NCBI GenBank assembly: GCA_948466105.1
Contig: CAOJZR010000053.1
Location: forward strand, 1 to 5,569
Reading direction: 5' to 3'
Length of the DNA: 5,569 bases
Origin: an uncultured Bacillota bacterium
Lineage (GTDB): Bacteria; Bacillota_I; Bacilli_A; RF39; UBA660
Of this stretch, positions 1 to 5,291 are shown one piece after another (the stretch's first letter is position 1; each line of letters begins with the position of its first letter). The translations under genes and the position numbers were made by a program. The notes beneath the pieces are model-generated. The model was given only the letters and a program-made list of their open reading frames with translations, was not told the origin of the DNA and did no database searches.

Positions 1-497
1 CCAAAAGATAAAACTTTAACCAAAATCCATATTGGTATATAACCATAATTATTAATATAATGCATTGTAGCGCTATGATGTTTACCTTTAACACGAATTT
101 GTCTTTTCATCTTACTTATTACATCATTAACCTGTCTAATTCGAAGTGAATCTTGTGTAAAATTTTTAGGATTTAAATAATCGTGTTCTTTAATACCATA
201 TTTTCTAGATAACTGATAGCTCATAATAGATTTTATATTATTTTCAATTACTAAAATATTTTTAAAAATAATATTTCTAATATGACGATCAAAAAGAAAA
301 ACACCATATAATTCATCAAAAGTTGCTTTTGTATAATAGACATCATTTCTTGAAAAAAAGTGACGATAACCATTTAAAAAAAAGTAATTTTCTCTTAAAA
401 GTATGTTCTTAGCTTTCTCTTCATCAGTAATAACAAGTCCACGCAATTTTAAGATTTCGAGTTGTTCGTCAAGCGTTTTAAATGTTTTTTTACCCAT
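1..497 (-). CDS. Abi_2-family (AbiD/AbiF-type) abortive infection protein, N-terminal part; C-terminus beyond the window edge
   Basis: The reading frame is open from an ATG at 497 down to base 1 (165 complete codons), so the gene is cut by the window edge, not broken. The translation has the layout I recognise for Abi_2 (PF07751): a short lysine-rich start, an 'EQLEILKLRGL' segment (residues 11-21), 'ENYFFLNGYRHFF' (36-48), 'FDRHIRNIIFKNILVIENNIKS' split around 69-90 with the conserved FDR and E85, and 'PIWILVKVLSFG' at the cut end. Known members are predicted HEPN-fold RNases used in phage exclusion by cell suicide or dormancy; the usual catalytic R-x4-6-H motif is C-terminal and therefore not visible here. 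The start is set by AGGTGAG at 506-512, eight nucleotides before the ATG. An in-frame GTG six codons' worth or less upstream overlaps that site and is less likely. It is preceded by its own promoter and lies downstream of cwlD in the same direction, with no functional link to it. Family assignment is good; activity cannot be judged. Confidence 0.8.
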   Translation of the reverse strand, partial: MGKKTFKTLDEQLEILKLRGLVITDEEKAKNILLRENYFFLNGYRHFFSRNDVYYTKATFDELYGVFLFDRHIRNIIFKNILVIENNIKSIMSYQLSRKYGIKEHDYLNPKNFTQDSLRIRQVNDVISKMKRQIRVKGKHHSATMHYINNYGYIPIWILVKVLSF

Positions 498-505
498 AAT
501 ATTCA

Positions 506-512
506 CTCACCT
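506..512 (-). promoter_or_regulatory. Shine-Dalgarno site of the Abi_2 gene
   Basis: AGGTGAG matches the 3' end of 16S rRNA and is placed eight nucleotides before the ATG at 497. It favours that ATG over the in-frame GTG that overlaps the site. Confidence 0.6.
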
Positions 513-517
513 AGTAT

Positions 518-533
518 AATTATATCATAAATG
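518..533. repeat. 16-bp direct repeat, copy 1 (promoter element)
   Basis: The minus strand reads CATTTATGATATAATT, identical to 5233-5248. The repeat consists of the extended -10 box and its upstream flank. The match ends exactly at 518 and 533, because the flanking bases differ on both sides. Confidence 0.6.
519..527 (-). promoter_or_regulatory. Extended -10 promoter of the Abi_2 gene
   Basis: The minus strand reads TGATATAAT, a perfect TATAAT (519-524) preceded by the TGn extension (525-527). The only -35 candidate at 17-bp spacing is TTTTAG (542-547), which is poor, so recognition would rest on the extended -10. Transcription would start near 512, giving a leader of only about 15 nt. The surrounding 16 bp are identical to those at the rlmD promoter. 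Confidence 0.55.
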
Positions 534-633
534 ACCTTCTACTAAAAGTTAATTTTAAAAGCAAATTACTTATATTAAAATAGTATAATCTTTTTATAAA
601 AAAAAAGTGTCGTTTTTGTGTATTTTTTGTGAA

Positions 634-1290
634 TTAATTAAAATACTCTAAAACGCCAACTATGATTGCATTAGCAATTTTTTCTTGATACTCTGCTTTT
701 CTTAACAAATAACGTTCATTGGGATTTGATAAAAAGCCAACTTCTAATAAAACACCTGGTCTTTTTACACGCTTGTGCAAATACATTTCATTAGTCTCTT
801 TATATTCTCTACGACTTTTAAGCTCTTTATTAAAAATATTTTGCATTATTTTTGCTATTTTCTCATTCTCAGGATTTACATCATCATAAAAAACTTGTGC
901 TCCACTCCATGTACTTGATACTTCAGAATTAAGATGAATAGACATATATAAATCACACATTGAACGATTGATAATATTAGCACGTCTTGATAAATCGCTT
1001 CTTTTTCTATTAACCGCATTTATTGCAGATAAATCATAATCATCAATTCTTGTTAAATAAACAATCGCACCTTTATTTTCTAATAAATTAGCTAATTTCT
1101 TACTTATGCTTAAATTAATATCTGCTTCATGTATATCCTTATATATAGCGCCAGGATCGGTTCCCCCATGTCCTGGGTCAATATAAATTACTTTCCCTAA
1201 TAGTGGAAACTCATCAGACTCAGCAAAAGCAAATGAAAAACTACATAAGAAAACTATAAATAAAAACAAAACACTTATTTTATAGTTCAT
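634..1290 (-). CDS. cwlD: CwlD-like N-acetylmuramoyl-L-alanine amidase (Amidase_3), exported, spore cortex
   Basis: This is a 218-residue zinc amidase of the Amidase_3 family (PF01520). Residues 1-23 form a signal peptide (NYK, hydrophobic core, AFA cleavage site before ESDEF). The catalytic domain shows 'YIDPGHGG' (H41), E55, 'MSIHLN' (H119) as zinc ligands and 'LLEVGFLSNP' (E183) as catalytic glutamate. The segments 'SRRANIIN', 'SSTWSGAQVFY' and 'RPGVLLEVGFLSNPNER' resemble CwlD more than vegetative autolysins, and there are no SH3, SPOR or LysM wall-binding repeats. CwlD removes the stem peptide from muramic acid so that PdaA can form muramic-delta-lactam, the mark by which germination enzymes recognise cortex. 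The longest frame opens with GTG at 1299, but that GTG lies inside the AGGTGAT ribosome-binding site, so the ATG at 1290 is preferred. The gene is monocistronic by spacing, with a terminator upstream and a sigmaG-like promoter. Confidence 0.88.
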   Translation of the reverse strand: MNYKISVLFLFIVFLCSFSFAFAESDEFPLLGKVIYIDPGHGGTDPGAIYKDIHEADINLSISKKLANLLENKGAIVYLTRIDDYDLSAINAVNRKRSDLSRRANIINRSMCDLYMSIHLNSEVSSTWSGAQVFYDDVNPENEKIAKIMQNIFNKELKSRREYKETNEMYLHKRVKRPGVLLEVGFLSNPNERYLLRKAEYQEKIANAIIVGVLEYFN

Positions 1291-1294
1291 AGGC

Positions 1295-1301
1295 ATCACC
1301 T
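1295..1301 (-). promoter_or_regulatory. Shine-Dalgarno site of cwlD that decides its start
   Basis: AGGTGAT on the minus strand is an uninterrupted complement to the 16S rRNA tail and sits four nucleotides before the ATG at 1290. The in-frame GTG (1297-1299) and ATG (1294-1296) overlap the site itself, so they are unlikely starts. Confidence 0.65.
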
Positions 1302-1307
1302 ATCCCA

Positions 1308-1337
1308 TTATATGTTTATTTACTGAATGATTATTCA
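1308..1337 (-). promoter_or_regulatory. SigmaG-like forespore promoter of cwlD
   Basis: The minus strand reads TGAATA (1332-1337), a 17-bp spacer, then CATATAA (1308-1314). The classical sigmaG consensus is GHATR, about 18 bp, CATXHTA, so only one -10 position differs. The same -10 also contains TATAAT, so housekeeping sigmaA use cannot be excluded, although no good TTGACA-like -35 is present. Transcription would start near 1301, right at the ribosome-binding site. B. subtilis cwlD is transcribed during sporulation, which fits. Confidence 0.5.
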
Positions 1338-1441
1338 TAATTTATAATTATTAAAAAATTTATTATAAATTTATATTTATTTTTTTTAATTATTAGTATT
1401 GCATCAAAAAACAATATAATTAAATAAGCAAGTTTTATCAT

Positions 1442-1468
1442 AAAAAAAAGTTACAATTCAGTAACTTT
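1442..1468 (-). terminator. Intrinsic terminator of the ldh-methyltransferase-RluA unit
   Basis: On the minus strand AAAGTTAC (1468-1461) pairs perfectly with GTAACTTT (1454-1447) across a six-base loop TGAATT, followed by a run of eight T (1449-1442). The loop contains the TGA stop codon of the pseudouridine synthase gene, and the 5' arm of the stem is its last codons. This ends the unit before the cwlD promoter. Confidence 0.85.
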
Positions 1469-2120
1469 CATTTTTAAAAAGATTCCATGGATATGTATTA
1501 TACATATTAACTTTAAAATACATTTTTTCTTTACTAACAGGATGGTTAAATGATAATGATTTAGCTAACAAAGCAATTTGTTCACCCTTCTTAGCTTTTT
1601 TATTATATCTTTGGTCACCATATAAAGGCATATTTCTTGATGAAAACTGCACTCTTATTTGATGCGATCTACCTGTATATAATTTTATTTTAACTAAAGA
1701 CAAATTTTCTTTACAAGCAATTAATTCATACGCTAATTTAGCATATTTTCCCCTATCATCTACTATAGTTGTATTTGTTTGACTATCTTTTAACAAATAA
1801 TCCTCTAAAAATCCACTTTTATCAGTTTTACCATCTATAATTGCATAATATTCTTTAACAAATTCATCGTTTAATAGCTGTTTAGTTAACCGACTAGCCG
1901 CTTTAGAGTTGCGTGCAAAAACAACAACCCCACCAACAGGCCGATCTAATCTATGTACTAATCCTAGATAAACATTACCTTTTTTCTGATATTTAGCTTT
2001 AATATAAGCTTTAGTTAAAGTTAATAAATCCATATCGCCACTACTATCCTGTTGCATAGGAATATTAGGTTTTTTATTTACCACAATAACCATATTATCC
2101 TCATATAAAACTTCAATCAT
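1458..2120 (-). CDS. RluA-family pseudouridine synthase (23S rRNA/tRNA type)
   Basis: A 220-residue single-domain enzyme isomerising uridine to pseudouridine in structured RNA. It opens with 'MIEVLYEDNMVIVVNKKPNIPMQ', the usual start of the RluA fold. It carries 'GLVHRLDRPVGGVVVFAR' with the HRLDR motif (residues 56-60, catalytic Asp59), then 'KEYYAII', 'GRSHQIRVQF' (150-156) and 'MPLYGDQRYN', ending in 'YPWNLF'. There is no N-terminal S4 domain, unlike RluD, so the target base cannot be read from the sequence. Longer in-frame starts exist at GTG 2147 and ATG 2138, but neither has a good ribosome-binding site and both would add a tail not usual in the family. The ATG at 2120 has GGGA five bases upstream and overlaps the preceding methyltransferase stop (ATGATTGA), which suggests translational coupling. 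The gene ends in an intrinsic terminator. Confidence 0.88.
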   Translation of the reverse strand: MIEVLYEDNMVIVVNKKPNIPMQQDSSGDMDLLTLTKAYIKAKYQKKGNVYLGLVHRLDRPVGGVVVFARNSKAASRLTKQLLNDEFVKEYYAIIDGKTDKSGFLEDYLLKDSQTNTTIVDDRGKYAKLAYELIACKENLSLVKIKLYTGRSHQIRVQFSSRNMPLYGDQRYNKKAKKGEQIALLAKSLSFNHPVSKEKMYFKVNMYNTYPWNLFKNESY

Positions 2121-2982
2121 TATTTTCCCAGATTCCATATATACCACAAGGTAAAATCATATTATCTCTGGTGATAGGTAATCCTATTTCACCAGCTAAA
2201 ATCTTCCCATTAGGATATTTTTTTAAAATAGTTGTTTTTAAAATATTTTCTAACACTAAACTAGAAATTCCTGTTGTATAAGAATTAATTAAAAAAAACA
2301 AAGGTTTATCACTTAATATTTTTAATGTAGCCTCAATTAATTTGTAAATACTTACATCAAATTTCCACACCTCTTTATTAGGACCACGTCCATAACTAGG
2401 AGGATCCATAACAATAGCATCATATTTATTGCCTCTTCGATATTCTCTTTCCACAAATTTAAGACAATCATCAACAATAAAACGAATAGAATTATTCTCT
2501 AAATTACATAAATGCATATTCTCTTTTGCCCAAGCTATCATCCCTTTTGAATCATCAACATGCACAACACTAGCACCAGCCATACTACATGCCATAGTTG
2601 CCCCACCTGTATAAGCAAATAAATTTAAAACTTTAATTGGACGTTCAGCTGAACTTATTTTATTCATCATAAAATCCCAATTAACTGCTTGCTCAGGAAA
2701 TAAACCAGTATGTTTAAAATTAGTAGGGCTTATTTTAAAACGCAAATTCCTATAACTAATAATCCAATAATCAGCTAATTGACGTTTAAATTGCCAGTAT
2801 CCTCCGCCCTTTTCACTACGAAAATAATGAGCATCGACATCACCCCAACCGTTATAAGTAGTATTCCACATAGCTTGTGGATCTGGTCTTCTAAGTATTA
2901 CATCGCCGAAACGTTCTAATTTTTCTCCATTTCCTGCATCAATGCATTCATAATCTTTCCAAGCATCACTTACTCTTATCAT
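2113..2982 (-). CDS. COG1092-like class I SAM-dependent methyltransferase (PF10672-type), likely RNA-modifying
   Basis: A 289-residue Rossmann-fold methyltransferase. The SAM-binding motif I is 'KVLNLFAYTGGAT' (residues 117-129), with acidic residues at 143-144 ('HVDDSKGMIAWAKEN') and 171-172 ('VDDC'). The catalytic loop is 'DPPSYGRGP' (193-201), of the type seen in the RlmI/COG1092 group. The N-terminal portion has conserved-looking stretches 'LERFGDVILRRPDPQAMW' and 'SPTNFKHTGLFPEQ', but I see no clear PUA RNA-binding domain as in RlmI. The substrate is therefore open; rRNA is likely from family and neighbours. The ATG at 2982 has AGAGG about five bases upstream and lies eight bases after the ldh stop. 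The TGA stop overlaps the start of the pseudouridine synthase gene by eight bases. The three genes should be on one mRNA. Confidence 0.8.
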   Translation of the reverse strand: MIRVSDAWKDYECIDAGNGEKLERFGDVILRRPDPQAMWNTTYNGWGDVDAHYFRSEKGGGYWQFKRQLADYWIISYRNLRFKISPTNFKHTGLFPEQAVNWDFMMNKISSAERPIKVLNLFAYTGGATMACSMAGASVVHVDDSKGMIAWAKENMHLCNLENNSIRFIVDDCLKFVEREYRRGNKYDAIVMDPPSYGRGPNKEVWKFDVSIYKLIEATLKILSDKPLFFLINSYTTGISSLVLENILKTTILKKYPNGKILAGEIGLPITRDNMILPCGIYGIWENND

Positions 2983-2990
2983 ACATACCT

Positions 2991-3902
2991 CTAATTTTCT
3001 AACCCTTCAATTGTTTTCTTTATTATATCAATTGATTCTTGCATTTTTTGCTCTTCACTAGGAGTAAGACTAACATACACACTTTTTACTATTCCATTCT
3101 TATTTAAAATAGCAGGTTTACCAATAAAAAGCTTATTATCATCATCATAACAAGAAACCGTTATAATGCTATTTTCATCGCCCAAAATAGCACTTGTAAT
3201 CCGTGCCAAACACATTCCAATTCCATAGTAAGTAGCTTGTTTCTTTTCAATTATTTTATAAGCAGCATTTTTAACTTCCAAACAAATATCTTGCATTTCT
3301 TCTTCTGTCAAAAATGAATTTATGTTATTTAAGCCAACCGTTGCTGTAGACCAAGCCACAAATTCGCTATCGCCATGTTCCCCCATAACATAGGCATGAA
3401 CATTTTTAGGACTTATTTGTAGCTTTTCGCCAATTATAAAACGTAAGCGTGCTGTATCTAGACTTGTTCCACTTCCAATAACTTTATTAGGATTAAACTT
3501 AGAATATTTATAAGTTATATAAGTCATTACATCAAGTGGATTAGTCGCAACTAAAAAAATACCATTAAAACCACTTGCAACAACACTTTCTACAATTGAC
3601 TTAAAAATACCAGCATTTTTATTAATCAAATCCATTCGTGTTTCACCAACTTTTTGATTAGAACCAGCTGCTATTACAACAACAGTTGCATCTTTACAAT
3701 CACTATAAGTACCAGCTTTAATATGCATAACTGATGGTGAAAAAGCAAGACAATGATTTAAATCCATCGCCTCTCCTTGTGCTTTATCGTTATCAATATC
3801 AATTAAAACTAACTCATGTACACTATTTTTTTGATTTAAAAGTGCATACGCATAACTCATTCCAACATTTCCACAACCAATAACAACAACTTTTTTATTC
3901 AT
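2991..3902 (-). CDS. ldh: L-lactate dehydrogenase
   Basis: A 303-residue NAD-dependent L-LDH that reduces pyruvate to lactate in the cytoplasm and regenerates NAD+ in fermentation. Visible residues: 'GCGNVG' (9-14) for NAD, D35 for NAD over NADP, 'NQKVGETR' with Q83 at the specificity position (Gln in LDH, Arg in malate dehydrogenase) and R89 of the active-site loop. Also present are 'ATNPLDV' (N121), 'SLDTARLR' (D149, R152) and 'GEHGD' with catalytic H176. R154 and H169 sit where bacterial allosteric LDHs bind fructose-1,6-bisphosphate. Length is slightly below the usual 310-320, with no missing motif. The ATG follows AAGGAGG (3908-3914) by five bases, the best ribosome-binding site in the window, and an own promoter precedes it. 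It is the first gene of a unit with two RNA-modification genes, an arrangement with no obvious metabolic logic. Confidence 0.95.
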   Translation of the reverse strand: MNKKVVVIGCGNVGMSYAYALLNQKNSVHELVLIDIDNDKAQGEAMDLNHCLAFSPSVMHIKAGTYSDCKDATVVVIAAGSNQKVGETRMDLINKNAGIFKSIVESVVASGFNGIFLVATNPLDVMTYITYKYSKFNPNKVIGSGTSLDTARLRFIIGEKLQISPKNVHAYVMGEHGDSEFVAWSTATVGLNNINSFLTEEEMQDICLEVKNAAYKIIEKKQATYYGIGMCLARITSAILGDENSIITVSCYDDDNKLFIGKPAILNKNGIVKSVYVSLTPSEEQKMQESIDIIKKTIEGLEN

Positions 3903-3931
3903 TTTATCCTCCTTGTATAATTCCTTTTATC

Positions 3932-3940
3932 ATTATAGCA
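3932..3940 (-). promoter_or_regulatory. Extended -10 promoter of ldh
   Basis: The minus strand reads TGCTATAAT: TATAAT at 3932-3937 with a TGn extension. No recognisable -35 lies 16-18 bp upstream (CATAAT at 17 bp). Transcription would start near 3925, leaving a leader of about 22 nt that holds the AAGGAGG site at 3908-3914. The region back to the rlmD stop (3989) holds no hairpin with a T-tract, so read-through from rlmD is possible. Confidence 0.6.
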
Positions 3941-3988
3941 CATTTATTTAATTTATTATGTACGATTTTGTTACTTAAAATTTTATTA

Positions 3989-5215
3989 TTAAATATCTAA
4001 ACGATGCATCATACATACACATTCAATATGATGTGTATTAGAAAATAAATCAAATGGTGTTACACTAACAATCTTATAAAATTCTTTTAACAAATTAATA
4101 TCTCGAACAAGTGTTATTACATCACATGATGTATATATAATTTTTTTAGGTTTTAAAGCAATAATGTTACGAATTGTTAATTTATCAAGCCCACTTCTTG
4201 GCGGATCTACAACTACCACATCAAATTCCTTATTAATTATTTTTTTTAATCCATCAGCCACAATAAAGTCAATGTTAGTGATACCGTTTAGTCTCTTATT
4301 ATAATTTGCATCAGAAATAGCCGCAGCATTTATTTCACTTCCAAGAACATATTTACAATGCTTAGCTAAAAAAAGGCCAATTGTTCCTGTTCCACAATAT
4401 AAATCCAAAATGTTTTCATCACCTTTTAAATCAGCAACATTTAAAATACCTTCATACAGTTTTAAAGCCATATCTGTATTTACTTGAAAAAATGAAGATG
4501 GCGAAATAATAAAGCGCATATCACCTAAGTTTTCCACAATATAATCTTTACCAAATATCTTACGATAAGTATTATTTTTTTTAACAAATAACGCATCAAC
4601 TAAATCATGTAACTTTTCCACAATAGAAGATAGTTGAATCTCTTTTTCTATTTTAATTATTACCATTATCTCATTTGTATATCGACTACATCTAACTACT
4701 AGTTCACAGATTCCATCACAATTTATTTGCTCTCTAAAAATTTTTAATATAAAATTTATTTTTTTATCCACAATATAACATGTATCAATATCGATTATAT
4801 CATGTGTTCCTTCTTTATAAAATCCTATTTTATCATCAACTTTAAATGTAGCTTTATTACGATAATATAAATTATCCACATTTTCTACAACATCATTAAC
4901 AATAACATCAATATCAGTATATTTTTTAAAAATATTGACAACTTTATCATATTTATATTTTAACTGTGCCTCATATTCTAAATTAAGAAAATCACAACCA
5001 CCACATTTAGCAAAATAAGGACAAATACTTTTTTGTCTTTTAATATTTTTAACAATAACTTTTGAAACCTCACCAACAGCATAATTTTTTTTATCATCAA
5101 TTAAGTTAATTTCAACTTCTTCATTATCTAAAGCTTTTTTTATAAAAACAATTTTACCATTAACTTTAGCAATTCCTCTACCACTATGATCTATTGCAAA
5201 TGTTTTTACCAACAC
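3989..5215 (-). CDS. rlmD: 23S rRNA (uracil-C5)-methyltransferase, RumA/RlmD (RlmCD-like) family
   Basis: A 408-residue TRAM-plus-methyltransferase enzyme that makes 5-methyluridine in 23S rRNA. The N-terminal TRAM domain (about 1-56, 'HSGRGIAKVNGKIVFI') is followed by the iron-sulphur cysteines C65, C71, C74 ('CPYFAKCGGC') and C146. The methyltransferase domain carries 'FFQVNT' (Q244), 'DLYCGTG' (271-277), 'VVDPPRSG' (337-339 for DPP), the nucleophile C364 in 'YTSCD' and the base E398 in 'HIECV'. B. subtilis RlmCD of this family modifies both U747 and U1939; which site is used here cannot be told. The longest frame opens at GTG 5224, but that codon lies inside the GAGGTGG ribosome-binding site (5221-5227) and only about 3 nt from the predicted transcription start. 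GTG at 5215 is therefore preferred; TTG at 5212 is a further option. It diverges from the GerA-family gene. Confidence 0.92.
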   Translation of the reverse strand: MLVKTFAIDHSGRGIAKVNGKIVFIKKALDNEEVEINLIDDKKNYAVGEVSKVIVKNIKRQKSICPYFAKCGGCDFLNLEYEAQLKYKYDKVVNIFKKYTDIDVIVNDVVENVDNLYYRNKATFKVDDKIGFYKEGTHDIIDIDTCYIVDKKINFILKIFREQINCDGICELVVRCSRYTNEIMVIIKIEKEIQLSSIVEKLHDLVDALFVKKNNTYRKIFGKDYIVENLGDMRFIISPSSFFQVNTDMALKLYEGILNVADLKGDENILDLYCGTGTIGLFLAKHCKYVLGSEINAAAISDANYNKRLNGITNIDFIVADGLKKIINKEFDVVVVDPPRSGLDKLTIRNIIALKPKKIIYTSCDVITLVRDINLLKEFYKIVSVTPFDLFSNTHHIECVCMMHRLDI

Positions 5216-5220
5216 ATCTT

Positions 5221-5227
5221 CCACCTC
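5221..5227 (-). promoter_or_regulatory. Shine-Dalgarno site of rlmD that decides its start
   Basis: GAGGTGG on the minus strand ends five bases before GTG 5215. The alternative upstream GTG (5222-5224) is part of this site and would have no spacing at all. Confidence 0.55.
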
Positions 5228-5232
5228 AAAAA

Positions 5233-5248
5233 AATTATATCATAAATG
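5233..5248. repeat. 16-bp direct repeat, copy 2 (promoter element)
   Basis: Identical to 518-533 in the same orientation relative to the gene it precedes. It spans the extended -10 box of rlmD and overlaps by two bases the -35 box proposed for the divergent GerA-family gene. Confidence 0.6.
5234..5242 (-). promoter_or_regulatory. Extended -10 promoter of rlmD
   Basis: The minus strand reads TGATATAAT: TATAAT at 5234-5239 with the TGn extension. No credible -35 is seen at 16-18 bp (TTTTTA at 17 bp). Transcription would start near 5227, on the ribosome-binding site. The box is within the 16-bp element shared with the Abi_2 promoter. Confidence 0.55.
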
Positions 5249-5276
5249 TATAATTTTAAAAAATACAACCATATTA
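5247..5276 (+). promoter_or_regulatory. SigmaG-like forespore promoter of the GerA-family gene
   Basis: TGTATA (5247-5252), a 17-bp spacer and CATATTA (5270-5276) fit both boxes of the classical sigmaG consensus (GHATR, about 18 bp, CATXHTA). Transcription would start near 5283, just at the GAGGG ribosome-binding site. In B. subtilis the gerA operon is sigmaG-dependent. A sigmaA-type TATAAT at 5249-5254 overlaps the -35 box, so vegetative use is not excluded, but it has no good -35. Confidence 0.55.
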
Positions 5277-5291
5277 AAGCTGAGGGATATT

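Noticed and set aside
598..633. Possible terminator after cwlD
   Set aside because: There is a run of nine T on the minus strand after the stop, but the only stem is five A:T pairs around CGACAC. It is too weak to call, so the end of the cwlD transcript is unresolved.
498..633. Non-coding RNA upstream of the Abi_2 gene
   Set aside because: Only a weak AT-rich hairpin with one bulge (about 544-571) is visible, and the Abi_2 promoter lies downstream of it. Nothing distinguishes it from AT-rich background.
2121..2147. Upstream starts (GTG 2147, ATG 2138) of the RluA-family gene
   Set aside because: Neither has a convincing ribosome-binding site, they deepen the overlap with the methyltransferase gene to about 26-35 bp, and the family usually begins at the MIEVLYED segment.
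2429..2614. Plus-strand open frame of 61 codons
   Set aside because: It is antisense to the well-supported methyltransferase gene, has no ribosome-binding site that I can see, and its composition is explained by the opposite strand.
3925..3988. Terminator between rlmD and ldh
   Set aside because: The region is AT-rich with the short palindrome AAAATTTT but no GC-containing stem followed by a T-tract on the minus strand.
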